Shown in pieces: positions 1 through 10,836 of a stretch of DNA of 64,000 nt (the stretch's first letter is position 1; every line of letters begins with the position of its first letter). This DNA comes from Litsea cubeba. Taxonomy: Eukaryota; Streptophyta; Magnoliopsida; Laurales; Lauraceae. Under the pieces are notes generated by a model. It was not told where the DNA came from, did no database searches, and saw nothing but the letters and a program-made list of their open reading frames with translations. The stretch covers positions 115,148,902 to 115,212,901 of the forward strand of contig CM022946.1 in assembly GCA_012931725.1 (NCBI GenBank), read 5' to 3'. A program made the position numbers and the translations under genes.

Positions 1-139
1 AATCACGTACACGGATAAATGTTTTTTCAACACCGTGTGCGGTTTAGCCAAAGAGATGCACGTGGCGCGGCATCACCCCACCGTGTCCCGATCCCGGACT
101 CGACCTCTTTTCCCCTAGTCCCGGTCCGGGGTCGCGACA
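1..139 (-). mobile_element. Terminal fragment of a long LTR (Tekay/Del-like)
   Basis: Bases 1-139 are the reverse complement, with small differences, of the outer end of the solo LTR at 48938 (shared blocks include GGTTTAGCCAAAGAGATGCA and GGGGTCGCGACA). The segment ends in CA at 139, where CACTA-internal sequence begins, so this is an LTR edge whose body lies left of the window. It is inverted relative to the solo LTR. If that LTR is read on the minus strand, this fragment is a plus-strand LTR 3' end, so the strand given here is only provisional. Family placement rests on LTR size and terminal sequence, not on coding sequence. Confidence 0.75.
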
Positions 140-742
140 CCATACGCTGATTTGTTTTAGTTCTGATGCTGTTGTTGGCTTTCATATTGCATTAAGTTGT
201 AAAGCTCGAGTCTTTCTAGCTTAGGGTTGCTTGAGTAGTGTTGAAAGTGAAATGTGGCCATAAAACTATAGGATGGATCATTGTAGAAAAAGGACACTAT
301 TTTACACTGAATTCATTTCCTAACACTTTTTTTTTTGGGTGGAACAATCCTAACATTACATTACTCCATTACACACTAGTGGATCATCACAATCTTCTCC
401 AAAATACAAGCTGTCCCCATAATCTACTATCAATTAAATGAAATCCAATTATTGCACATAATCAATTAGGCAAACTCCAGTTCAAATGCAAGTTTATTGG
501 ATCTGTTTTTATGGATGTAACAGAGAGGAAAACATTGAGTTGTTTTTCCTCTTTTTGCATGGAAAAGCATTATATCAAAAAAAAAGAAAGACATTCACAT
601 AAAAATTAGAGGCTTTTCCTTGACACCAAGGAATGCTGTGCATTGCAAAAATGTGTCCTCATGGGTTTGTGCAAAGTAATTTTTGTGAAAAAATGTAAGT
701 GGCTTATGTAGGAGAGTGATTTAGGTATTATTTAGTTTTGGT

Positions 743-1099
743 AGAAGAAATCAGGAGTACATTTCATTGGGATGTGATGTTCTTCCTGTTCTTAGAGGAA
801 GGTCTCCAATTCAAGCATATTCGGATTTTATGAGGAATTTTAGAGATACTTTTAGAGAGTTTCTGGGAGATATCATAACAGTGAGTTGTTACTATTTTTG
901 AACTCATGGGTTGTTATTTGGTGATGATGAAAATGATCTACCTCACTTAAATGGGGATCTGATTGGTTTTTTAATTTTCAGGGAGTTCAAGTTGGAATGG
1001 GTCCTATTGGTGAGTTGAGATATCCTTCTTGCCCTTCGGAGAAGCTGTCGTGGGGCATGGCGATTTAGGGAGCTTGGAGAGTTCCAGTGCTATGATAAG
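743..1099 (+). pseudogene. Captured beta-amylase gene fragment (two exons)
   Basis: Two exon-like pieces encode a central part of a plant beta-amylase (glycoside hydrolase 14, which releases maltose from starch). Exon 743-880 reads through YISLGCDVLPVLRGRSPIQ and then a DFMRNFRDTF-like stretch. Intron 881-981 starts GTGAGT and ends TTTTCAG. Exon 982-1099 reads GVQVGMGPIGELRYPSCP, then after a 1-nt frameshift GELGEFQCYDK-like sequence up to a GT donor at 1100. These blocks are strongly conserved in beta-amylases. The fragment is only about 80 codons, is frameshifted, and sits inside a CACTA element, so it is a transduplicated gene piece and not a working enzyme gene. Retained introns show it was captured as genomic DNA, not as cDNA. 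Confidence 0.8.
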
Positions 1100-1185
1100 G
1101 TCGGTACGCTATTTTTTTTAATTGCATTGGCATTCATTTTATTGAATCTGCTGGTGCTTAGAAGAACTCTTTAAACTATTTTTAG

Positions 1186-1600
1186 TTCATTTGTTAAACT
1201 GGGTAATGCTTACTCCATTTGTTTTTTCTGGCCTTGCTTAATTTCCTATTGTTCGTCAGTAGATACTCTGTTCATTTGTGAAAATGTGCAATGTATACTC
1301 CAGTTGGGTTTTCTGGCCTTGCTTAATTTCCTATTATTTGCCAGTAGATACTCAAACCCTGTTCATTCACAGTTCATTTGTTAAACTATTTAATGCTTAC
1401 TCCACTTGGGTTTTCTGTTCTTAAGTTCCTATTATTTGACAGAAGATGCTCTGCTTATTAAAAATGTGTAATGTTTACTCCAGTTGTGTTTTCTGACCTT
1501 GCTTAATTTCCTATTCTTTACCAGTAGATACTCTACTTTGTTCATTTAGTTCATTTGTTGAAATGTGCAATGTTTGCTCCAATTAGGTTTACCAAAAGAT
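1186..1600. repeat. Tandem repeat of about 85-100 bp, roughly five diverged copies
   Basis: The unit contains GTTCATTTGTTAAA, AATGCTTACTCCA, TTGGGTTTTCTG, CCTTGCTTAATTTCCTATT and CAGTAGATACTC in fixed order and recurs from 1186 to about 1600 with small indels. It lies downstream of the beta-amylase exons, probably in what was an intron, inside the CACTA element. Confidence 0.7.
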
Positions 1601-2350
1601 TCTAAATAAATGTTATTTATTGGTTGTTCCTTTGAATTTATAGTTTTCAATTCAATAGTATGGATGCTTCTTTGTTGATGGGATAAGTCTTTGTTGATGA
1701 TGGATATTTTTCGAGTGTAGGGGTTGCATGATGTTATAAAGCTGGTTCCTATTGACCTAGCAAATAATGGCTTGGCCAAGCAAGGATCTGAGTTATACTA
1801 CCCTTGTTTTTTCAGGTTTTTAAAGCCATATTGGATGCTATCTTCTCACATGCTGCTATTTAATGAGGTTGAAGTCTCCCAAGCCCCAGCAACCAGCATG
1901 AAATAGAAGTTTAAAAGTTTAAAATAGAAGCACTTTGAAGCTTGCCACCCCTACTGTAAGTTGATTTTTTTTCTTTTTGCTTGTAATTGTGATTATAAGC
2001 TTTCATCTGTCTAGATTTAGTTATATGGGTCAGTTGAATACTTGAAGTCATGATGGATTCTTTTCTGGAATTTTCCCCCAATAGTCAGCGCCTGCAAAGA
2101 AAATTTTATAATTAATTATTTGATTGTCTTTTATACGTTTAAAATTGATGTCTTATTTTAATGTGCATTTCACTTTTGGTTATTATTTTTATGTTCTGGA
2201 TTTTTTTACTTTAGTTTTTTAATTCTGTTCTGCAAATACTATTTTTTAGTATAAACATGAGCATCTTATTATTCATATTGATACTCTGCCTGCTGATAGA
2301 TAAACATTAGCATCTTATTGCTGACATTTTCTTGCTCTATTGTAATACAG

Positions 2351-2470
2351 CAACAAGTCAAAAAATACAAAGCACAAGAAAATGGTTCTTCTTTTAGAGA
2401 TGACGTTGTTACAAAGGTACTCGGTCCTGATCCATGAGGACGAGTTAGAGGGCTTGGGTATTGAGCAACT
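2351..2470 (+). pseudogene. CACTA-associated Transposase_24-like fragment
   Basis: After a plausible splice acceptor (TAATACAG at 2350) the frame reads DDVVTKVLGPDP, a stop, then GRVRGLG. The pattern VLG-x-(D/E)-x-x-GRVRGLG is the hallmark of the plant Transposase_24 family found in En/Spm-like elements. Only this short motif block is left, with an in-frame TGA probably derived from an Arg codon. It supports the CACTA call for the surrounding element. Its function in intact elements is poorly known, and this copy cannot be functional. Confidence 0.6.
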
Positions 2471-2994
2471 CCTTCAAAGTTGGAGGGTCAAGCACAAATG
2501 AATAACTTGAGTTGCCTATGACTGTTTTGTATTGTTTATGCCTATAAGAAGAAAAATGTTTGTTTACCTTGTATTGTATTGGAGTGCTATGAGTAGGATA
2601 TGTGATTTATTTGTATTTCTGTAGGGATTATGGCAGGCAGGTAATCACTCCACCCATGAAGCAATTAAATAGAAATAATGCAGTGGTTGGTGGGATTGGT
2701 TCATATTTATTAGTGTCCTCTGAATCTTGTAAATGAACAAATAAGAATTCCCCCATTGTTTTGGTATGGATTTGAATGGATGATCATTTTCATGTATTTT
2801 TTTCCCATGGCCTATCTAGCTTGTATAGACTGCAAGTCCAGTTTTTTTGTTTTTAACTGCAGGTCTAGTGTTTATTTGCAGGTTCTGTTTACATTTTTTA
2901 TTTTAGTTTATTAATTTGTATTTGGAGCAATAAAAAAATGTGGATTTAATTTTTTTAATTAAAAAATAATTAATTTTTTATAATAAAAAAACAA

Positions 2995-3468
2995 TTAAGG
3001 CGCGTCTTGCGAGCCGTAAATTGAAACTCACCAATTCTTTAAAGGCCTGCATTTGCAAGTTGTAAAAACATATACTCAATTACGGCTTGCATTTGGAGCC
3101 GTTAATCAGATTGTACACAACCCATTTACAGCCCACAAATGCAAGCTGTGTAAAACATTTTTTGTTTTAAGTATTCACGGTGTACTACGTGTGCCATAAA
3201 CTTAAGCACACCAATGCTTTAACGGTAGTCAGATCGCGTCGTAAAAGTTTAGTATTTACGGCCTGCTTAGTAGGCCATAAATCTGGTCCAAAAAATCCTA
3301 ACAACATCATTTTCGGCGGGAATTAATCCTACTTACGGCCTGTATATGCACGCCGTAATTACATCGAACCTTTTATGGCAGGAGCTTTTACGGCACAACC
3401 CCCTTGAGCCATAAATTTACATTTTCGGCGCGAATGGCGCGCTGTAAAAGCCCTAAAATAGTGTAGTG
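2995..3468. repeat. CACTA subterminal inverted-motif array and terminal inverted repeat
   Basis: About ten short imperfect palindromes of roughly 25 bp follow one another, built as TTACGGC-GC-x-GC-GCCGTAA with variants such as TACGGCCTGCTTAGTAGGCC and TTTTCGGCGCGAATGGCGCG. The array runs into the terminus CCCTAAAATAGTGTAGTG. In CACTA elements such subterminal repeats bind the element-encoded protein during transposition. The other terminus is not in the window, so the inverted repeat cannot be paired. Confidence 0.7.
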
Positions 3469-3471
3469 AAG

Positions 3472-4905
3472 CGAGCCCGCAGAAGTAAGAGGAAGAGGAG
3501 TCATCATCACAGCAAGGGGCAACATGAGGACTCTCCTGACATAGAAGTCCCTCTTACTATAAATGAAGAGGTGCCAGGGAATGCTGACGAGCCTCCAAAA
3601 AAGAGAAGCCGAGAAGAAGAGACCGTCGGCGAAGGTATGATTCTTCCTCTTTCTCTTTCCATTTCTTTTCATGGTATTTTTCCATGTTCTAATTTGCTTT
3701 CTCCCGCTGCTGCTCTTTTTTTTTAGCAGAGGATGAAGACTTGGCGACGCCTGAGGTTCCTGCCGATGAGGTGGTGACAGATCCTGTTGCGGCACCAGAA
3801 GAAGAACCTAGGGATTCTGGAGTAGTACCAGAATCTCCAATTGGTATAACTTCTTTTGCTTCCTTTTTTTTTCTGAGACTTGGTTCACTAACATTTTTCT
3901 TGTCAGCTAACTTGCCACAGGATTCCGATGACTTTGAACCATCGATGGACGCAAATGTTGATGATGCTTCCGATGAGTTCATGGAGGAAGAGAGTGTTCC
4001 ACCAGTCGTCGAAGAAGGTATTTTGTAGTAATAACTCTTTCAGAACCGAAGCAAGGGATGCCAGAGGTTGATCCGGAGGTAGAGACTCCTACAACCAATT
4101 CTGACACGGTGGAGAAGGTACCTCGTGTTGAGATTTCTTCCCCAGCAGCTCCGACTGGAAAGAGTTCTTTTGTTCCTCTTCCAACGGGGCATGACATGAG
4201 CAGCCGACCGACGGAGCGGGGCAAATCTTCGGCTGGGCCATCTTTTCTTTTTACGAAGAAGGTGGTGGTGCGGGTTCTGAGCTCTTGGATTGAGACTCCA
4301 GCATGTGCAGGAGATTCTCGGTGATACCGAAGAGGCTGGTCTGGATGTCACAGGTGCCAGGGCGATCGTTGATAGGATCATTGCACTGGGTGACAAGTGG
4401 TTTGAGACCATTGGCTTTACTGATGACCAGTTCTTTAAAGAGATGTTCCTGGACCCTGCTGATAAGGCTAAGTCTGGCCTGAATGAGGCTACACAAAGCA
4501 GGAAGCAGCTAGTCCGAGAGAAGAACTTAGAAGAGCTAGCCATCATTGGGCTGACACATGATCTTAACATCCTTGATAGGGAGGTCGATGAGGCTAAGAA
4601 ACGTCTTGAGTATTTGAAGGCACAAGTCGCTGCCAAGTGGGCTACTATAACAGAGGCTTGCGATAGGGAGAGTGCTCTGATTTGTCGGGTTGCAGATGCT
4701 AATCGAGTTCTTGAAAGGAAGTTTTAAGAGGATAAACAATGGCAAAGTGCTCGGGATAAGCTTCCCGGTGTGAAAAAAGGGTTGCAGCCTTCTCCAGCAT
4801 CTCATGGCAAGTTCCTGAAGAAACGTGCCTTGGAAACTCTGACGGCTGAGGCCAAAAGTTCGCTTGAGGAGCTGAAATTTTGGCTGGAAACCATTTTTGG
4901 TTGAG
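3472..4905 (+). pseudogene. 3' remnant of the antisense (plant-mobile-domain type) gene of element E
   Basis: This is homologous to the last part of A's antisense gene (42318-43892). Exon pieces are 3472-3634, 3727-3843, 3907-4017 and about 4043-4905. The three introns start with GT and end with AG at the same places and in phase 1 as in A, though their lengths differ (92 bp here against 110 bp in A for the first). Products include a basic segment (RRSKRKRSHHHSK), acidic stretches, and a coiled-coil end. Breaks: the N-terminal half with the mobile domain is missing left of the CACTA junction; a deletion lies near 4310; a premature stop lies at 4725-4727 followed by a continuing frame to about 4905. 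This second copy is the evidence that the intron positions in A are real. Confidence 0.75.
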
Positions 4906-6366
4906 CTCCTGAGTTTTGTAGCAGAAACTATCCTTCTTCTTCTTTTTTTTTTGGCACCACATGTATTTTTTTTTTGGTACTCTTTTTTTTTGTAGTGCTT
5001 TTGAACACTTTTTTTTTGGTACCACATGTATTTTTTGGCACTCTTTTTTTTGTTTTCCCTACGTTCACTTAAATCTTTTTGTGATGAAAGCAATTGCTAA
5101 ATGGGATGCTTTTTTTTTTGTTTTCCCTACGCTCACTTAAATCTTTTTGTGATGAAAGCAATTGCTAAATGGGATATGTTTTTTTGTTTTCCCTACGCTC
5201 ACTTAAATCTTTTTGTGATGAAAGCAATTGCTAAATGGGATGCTTTTTTTTTGTTTTTTTTCCCTACGCTCACTCAAATCTTTTTGTGATAAAAGCAATT
5301 GCTAAATGGGATTTGATTAAAGGTTTTGTCCTTTTGTGAAAATCTTTTGTCAAATGATTGCTTTAGCATGGGAGCCAGATTTTTTTTTTGTGGCATGGAA
5401 GCCGTTTTTGGCATGAGAGCCAGTTTTGTGGCATTGATAGCCGAGTTTGTGGCATTTATAGCCGGGTTTTTTGAAAGCCAAGTTTTTGGTTTGTGGCATT
5501 GATAACCGGTTTTGTTTTGTGGCATTGATAGCTGGTTCGTTTTGATGGCATCTATAGCCGGTTTTGGTGGCATTTATAGCCGGTTTGGTTTTCAAAAATG
5601 CAAGTATCGACTAAAAGTCGCCTCCCTGCTGAATGGTCTTGCAAGTATCGTTGGAATGTCGCATCCTTGCACATTCGGTTGCGAGTATCGATGGAATGTC
5701 GCATCTTTTCAAAAATTTTGGTTTTGCGGGTATTGACTTGATGTCGTTTCCCCATGATTTTTGAAATTTGCGGTTTTCTCGAACCTTTGGGTTATGGATA
5801 TCAACTGTAATGTTGCATCTCTATGATTTCTTGGTTTTTCCGAACCTTTGAAATTTGGGTTGTGGATATCAACTGAAATGTTGCGTCTCCACGTTTTTTT
5901 TTGTTTGATTTTGCAAGTATCGACGAAATGTAGTTTCCCTGCGATTTTGAAAATTGTCGAACGTGGTTCGCATTCTTTCGATTTGTGCGAGTATTGACTA
6001 TTCATCGCTTCCCCGTGGTTTTTTTTAAACCATTTTTTTTTTGTTTAAAGACATGAGGGTCATAAGTTTTGACCTAAAATCATTTAGGCGGTAAAAGGTA
6101 GGGTGGACTTGGGTGGAAATCCCTTAATCCAGATTTTGTTTCAAACCATGAATTTTGGGTTCAAGGGTTGAAAATTTTGTCAAGTTAGGCAGAGGCTCCT
6201 AAACTTGGATTTTTGAACAATGAAACGATGAAATTAAGCATTGTTTGAATTTTTAGAAATTTCAACATTTGATATGAAAATTCTAAAAAGAGTGGGTTTA
6301 GCGAGCGTGTACCTGGAAACCGGTTTTGGCCATACAGGCATTGCTCTTACCCAGTTGGGTAAGTCT
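4906..6366. repeat. Minisatellite-rich block between the convergent pol and antisense genes of E
   Basis: No gene. It contains T-runs with GGTACCACATGTATTTTTT (4930-5060), about four copies of a roughly 65-bp unit with CCCTACGCTCACTTAAATC and GCAATTGCTAAATGGGA (5050-5310), a GGCATTGATAGCCGG-type array (5370-5590), and units with GTATCGATGGAATGTCGCATC or ATCAACTGAAATGTTGCGTC (5590-5990). The same blocks occur in A at 43893-45349 with different copy numbers. On the minus strand the arrays give artificial reading frames rich in INATK and MPQ, which are not genes. Confidence 0.8.
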
Positions 6367-7263
6367 TCAAGGGTAGTACCGCTTTAAGAACTTGTCGTTG
6401 ATGGGCAGCATACATCTGTCACCCTCCATGTTTAGGAGTGCATATGCGCCGTTGGAGAAAACCTTGTTGATGACATAGGGTCCCTCCCATTTTGGCTCAA
6501 ACTTGCCTTTGGACTTGTGAGCGAAGACCATTGGTCTTTTTACTGCAAGAACCAAGTCACCCTTTTTGTAGGCGCGTTGCCTGACCATTTTGTTGAAAGA
6601 TCCTGCCATGCGTGCTTGGTAAAGTTCAATGCTTTGTCGAGCTTCGAGCCGTCTCTCATCGAGATTGTCCAGCTCATGGAGTCGCAATTTGACATTGCTT
6701 TCTTGAGTCATGTCATTTTGCAAAGATACCCTCAAGGAAGGAATTTGTACTTCCAAGGGTACGACAACTTCGCAACCATAGACCAAGGAGAATGGTGTGC
6801 TATGGGTTGGTCCTCGAACAGTGGTTCGATAGGCCCACAAAGCTTCAGACAGTTTGTCGCTCTAGTCTCTTTTGTGACTAGAGACCATTTTCTTAAGGAT
6901 TTTGCAGAGTGTCTTGTTGAAAGCTTCTGCTAATCCGTTTGCTGCCGGATTGTATGGAGTTGAAAGATAGCTTTGGATTTTGTATTTGTCGCAGAACCTG
7001 TAGAATCAATGATCCTGGAATTGTGGTCCGTTATCATGGACGAATCTTTTAGGTATGCCGAAACGACAAATGATGTTGGTGCGCAGGAACTAAAGGACTG
7101 ATGAGGCCTTCATTTCGTTGAGCGCAAATGCTTCCGACCACTTGGAGAAATAATCCGTAGCGGCGAAGATGAAGCGATGACCTTTGCTTGAAGGGGGAGA
7201 AATAGGACCTTTGATGTCCATACCCTAGGCTTCAAAAGGCCATGAGATCGCTGTAGGATGCAG
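6367..7263 (-). pseudogene. Integrase core and C-terminus of element E pol
   Basis: The minus-strand frames match A's integrase. They start just before the first catalytic Asp (GMDI), pass through the VHDNGPQF block with the second Asp and the NGLAEAFNKTL block with the Glu, and end in KFLKRYYP with a stop at 6367. Several in-frame stops are present between about 6870 and 7110 (for example L*FLR and DH*FYR where A has Q and R). The C-terminal 157 codons from 6840 are open. The upstream edge is a deletion junction near 7264, where the N-terminal zinc finger, both RNase H regions and reverse transcriptase have been lost. Confidence 0.85.
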
Positions 7264-9665
7264 CATCTTCTGTTGAAAGGTTCGTAGGTGGTTCCTCCAT
7301 AATATTTTCGGAGGCTTCTAGCTCTATGAAACCTTCTAGGGTTTCAAGGGCATTTTCAGACCAAGGTTTTGTTCCTTTCCACGGGTCTTCTTGATCGACA
7401 GTTTTCCTAAGGCTTGTTATGAGATGATCCCAATCGCCTGTTGAAACCGTGTCGAAGTAAGGTACTTCTTTTGGAGACGAGTGTTCTTCTGGGTCAGAAG
7501 ACCACACATCTATGCCATCGGACAATTCCTCTTCATTGTCAGAGAAATCGTACCAATTGGATGAGCTTCCTTGATCTTTGTCAGGTGACTCATTTTAGAG
7601 ATATCCAGGGAGATCGATGTCTTCATGGACTTGAGATGTTGAGGCTTGGTTAGTAAATTGACTTTTAAGCCTTTGTGTCAACTATCTCGGGAGAGTCTCG
7701 GGATCATACCCTAACCCATGTGAAGACTTTTCTACATGGCCATAGAGTCTCCAATCTTCCAGCTGGCTTTTGGTCAAGGCGGGCCCCAATGGTGTGAGAA
7801 TACCGCATCCTTCTCCCAAACCGACTGGGTTTTGAGCGTCATAGCCCATTTTCTTCATAATAGCTTGTGCCACTGGACTATATAAGGATAGTTGAGGCAT
7901 ATCTTCATTTTAGAAGGGTTCAAGCATGGAGTTTGATGAAGAAGAATCCGATCTATGGAAGAAGATCGGCTTTTCCTTTGCTGAAGTTGCTGGAACAACG
8001 AAGGAAGCTGACGTAGGATCTTCTATGTCAGAAGTTGTCTCCATTGGAGTAAGAGCAGGCTAAACTTGCTGAGTGTCATCTTGGCTTGACGATGTGTCAT
8101 CTTTTGGCTCTGAATCCGAATCTGTGTCTTGCATGATAGACATGAAAGAGATAAAAAATTTGCCCCCAGACTTTTGCTTTGCCTTCTTCACTTTAGTTGT
8201 GATGACCAAAGGCTTTGAAGGTTTGAGGGAGATGATGAAGGGAGTTTGAATGCCCTCTTCGGATTTATCGGATGGTTTGTTTTCTTCCGGTAATTGCTGA
8301 GGAGCCTTGCCTTTATCTTTTTGGAGATTTTCGGCAAAGGGTGCTGTGTGCTTCTCCTCTTCTTCTTTTTCACCTTCATACATCTGTGAGTCTGCAAAGT
8401 GGACTTCTTTACCTTTAAAGGGTTTTCTGTCCGCAAAGACTTGATGTATCATGTCGCCGTCGCCAACAAACTTGATGCATTGATGTAGAGTTGAAGGGAC
8501 AACACCATTCTCGTGGATCCAGGGGCGTCCGAGAAGGATGTTGTAGCATGAAGGGGTTTTTATTGCATATACGGTGACCTCAGAGATAATATCACCTATT
8601 TGCAATTTGACCCTAATTTTGCCGATAGGCCTTTGAGTACTCCCATCATATCCAAAGATAGATACAGATGTGTGGCTCAGTTTGCTGGGTGGGATGCCCA
8701 ACTCTTCGAGAGCCGAAGTGGAGATGAGGTTGAGTGCAGAACCTGGGTCGATCTGAACTCTGTGCATAGGCATTTCCTTGATGTACCCTGTGAAGTACAG
8801 GGGTAGGTTGTGCCTTGTTTTGCCAAGTAGGAGGTCGTCCTTAGTGAAGGCGATGGTTGCACTGGCTGCTTTTTGAACCGAGAGGCATTCAATGCATAAT
8901 CCCTCAGTTTTATTCTTTTCTCCCTTTGAGGAAGTTTTGAGTGTTTGACCCGATGTTCATTTCAATTTGGAGGACTTGCGGGGCATGTTTGTCGACATCC
9001 TCATTCAGCTTTTGTAATTCTGAAATGAGATTATCACAGAGTGTTCGAGACATTCGCAATAAGTCTAGGATGTGTAGACGTGCAGGTATGTGCTTGAAAT
9101 GTTCATTCAAGTCATACTTGAAAGCCTCCTTAGGGCCTGCATGTTCATCATTGTTGCCACTAGGGGCACTTACAACATCTTTTCCCGAAGGATTTACATA
9201 TGTAAAGGAAGATTGGTTGTAATTCTTGTGGTAGTCCCGGCCAGAGCGGGTGCCTCTACCAACTTCGAGAGCTTCTTGCGAAGGGTCTTCGTTTGGAAGA
9301 TTGTCTTCAGGATCAAGAGGCTGTCAGTTTTTTATTTGTTGAGGATATATGTATCTGCAGCAGAGTTGCCATCCTCAGTGATTGTGTTGCACGGAGCATT
9401 TTCCGGGAACAAGTCCTGAACAACATCCAGCAACCTTTCTTCTTCGTTGACCAATTCATCGTCCCAAGCATCAATAGCCGGGGGTTCTTCAGTCAGGAAG
9501 GGTGTGAGCTTTGAAGTCACAGTCTCAGGAGAAGAAACCGAGAGGGTGCCGTCTCAGTGAAAGTTACATGAGATGAGGTGGCTCCAGAGGATACAGTGCT
9601 AGGCGGCGTTAGGAGTGTAAGTGATCTCGTCAGACGACGCTTCGAAAGAGCTATAATCCCGAATT
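7264..9665 (-). pseudogene. Gag C-terminus, protease and G-patch-like region of element E
   Basis: This continues E's gag-pro frame on the left side of the B insertion. Open pieces carry the gag tail (9520-9332), the retropepsin-like protease with active-site variant DPGS and the flap-to-C-terminal part YNILLGRPW (8773-8060), a G-patch-like segment IMKKMGYDAQNPVGLGEG (7900-7682), and the acidic linker before reverse transcriptase (7525-7264). Frameshifts and stops separate them. The linker is fused out of frame to the integrase core at about 7264. Confidence 0.8.
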
Positions 9666-9670
9666 ATCAC
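9666..9670. other. Target-site duplication of element B, left copy (ATCAC)
   Basis: ATCAC directly precedes the B terminus here and directly follows the other terminus at 17909-17913. In element A the uninterrupted site reads GAATTATCACATTACAGG (54093-54110). Joining E's flanks at one ATCAC gives the same order, so the insertion point is certain. Confidence 0.95.
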
Positions 9671-10555
9671 TGTAGGTGCAGAAAAATATGACCCACAATA
9701 ATCGGGGTGCCTTACAGGACTTATCCAAATGAAGAAGATAACCATGCTGCCTCGAAGCCTGAAAGGGAAGAACAAACGGTCAGAGGACCCTGGCCTGAGC
9801 GGCGTAAGGCCCTCCGATGCCTAAGTCAGTAAGTGAACTGGAACAAAGGAAGGAGAGGGAGAAGAGAGGCATAGTAACGACTCTCAAGTATGGGTTGCGT
9901 ACCTTGTATGTGAAATGGGGTTCTATTTATAGAGAACTTGGACGATATCTTGGATGATATTTTGGCGTGGGTCCCGTGATTTTATAGGGATGTCATCATC
10001 AGCCCACAAAGCAATAAATGCGGTCCATTCCAGCCTACTTTGCATTTACTGCCAGTCGAATCAGCCCACATCGCATTTAATATGCGTCATGTTGGGCCAG
10101 ATCCTGTTGGATGCCTTTGGCGGTAGAGGTACCATCGGATCCACCCTCGGGCCTTGCCCTGATTTGGCTTCAGCTGCTGGATGCCGCCGTGTCAGTGATC
10201 TGGCGAAGATTATGGACGGCTGGATGTCGCATCTGTCTCACTGGCTCGCGCCCCTATTCGTCCACGTGTCTGATGGCGTGGCGGGCGAAGGACACGAGTG
10301 GGGACTCTCTCTTGCTTCGGCTTTCGTCCCGGCTGCTTTGGCCGAGGTCAAGCTTTTAGCCGAGGTGGGCACCTGGGTAGCCGAGCTCGGCGCTAGCGGC
10401 CAGGACCTGCCTGACTTCGGCTGAGGCTTCTGTCCTGGTAGCCGAGGTGAGTCTGGTGCCACGTGGGTGGCACGCGGATGGCACGTGAGAATGCTTAGTC
10501 TCATTTGATGGCTGTGATTAGCGTAATCCTAGAGCTTTGAAAATCTCCCCACACA
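9671..10555 (-). repeat. 3' LTR of element B
   Basis: The plus strand starts TGTAGGTGCAGAAAAATATG and ends CCCCACACA. It contains a minus-strand TATA box (TCTCTATAAATAGA, 9922-9935). It differs from the partner LTR by small indels, for example an extra GATATCTTGGAT-like stretch near 9943-9955. Confidence 0.95.
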
Positions 10556-10567
10556 ATTGCCCCCTAG
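10556..10567 (-). other. Polypurine tract of element B
   Basis: The minus strand reads CTAGGGGGCAAT directly against the 3' LTR start TGTGTGGGG. This purine run primes plus-strand DNA synthesis, and AGGGGGCAATTG-type tracts are usual in Tat elements. Confidence 0.85.
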
Positions 10568-10826
10568 CTTGTGACCTCTTAAGCGTCCTAGCCTTTAGGG
10601 GTCAGAAGCTAGAGAACCCGTCTGGAGATGTAGCGATCATTGCCTGATGTCGCTTCAATTTCTCTTATGTAATAAATGCTTTCGTCCTGTCCTGTCCTGG
10701 GAAGCGAACCGACGGCTACACGTGTAGCCTCTTCACTGATTGCGCTGTCTCATTGATGGAACAGGCGTGGATTGCGAAATCTGCCCTTTCGAATTCGAAA
10801 GTGGCGCCCAAAGAGGGTTTCTTCCC

Positions 10827-10836
10827 CTATAAATAG
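10827..10836 (+). promoter_or_regulatory. TATA box of B's antisense gene
   Basis: CTATAAATAG stands about 230 bp upstream of the ATG at 11065 and is followed by a pyrimidine-rich leader (CTCCTTTCTTTCTCTTTTC) typical of plant transcript starts. A short leader intron (GTAAGTAAC at 10983 to TTTTTTAG at 11023) is possible but unproven. Confidence 0.6.

Larger units (their letters stand above)
140..3468. mobile_element. Right-hand part of a CACTA (En/Spm) transposon
   Basis: The segment ends at 3468 in GTGTAGTG, the reverse of a CACTA terminus (CACTACACTATTTTAGGGC on the minus strand). It is preceded by about 470 bp of short inverted motifs of the ACGGC..GCCGTAA type, like CACTA subterminal repeats. 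It carries a Transposase_24-like remnant and a captured beta-amylase fragment. The sequence right of 3468 rejoins the 3' part of the antisense gene known from element A, so the transposon is inserted in that gene; AAG at 3469-3471 is the likely 3-bp target duplication. The left terminus is outside the window. The stretches 140-740, 1600-2340 and 2520-2990 are AT-rich and show no gene I can recognise. Confidence 0.75.

Noticed and set aside
743..1099. A functional host beta-amylase gene
   Set aside because: Only about 80 codons, a frameshift, no catalytic remainder nearby, and a CACTA terminus and transposase remnant in the same unit.
5274..5595. Minus-strand frames of repeated INATK/MPQ peptides, also at 44086-44527
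   Set aside because: They are translations of the GGCATTGATAGCCGG minisatellite and change frame between copies, so not a repeat protein gene.
9954..10504. Open frames on both strands in B's LTR (also 17442-17857)
   Set aside because: They recur in both LTR copies but have no recognisable domain and overlap the LTR promoter region; treated as incidental.
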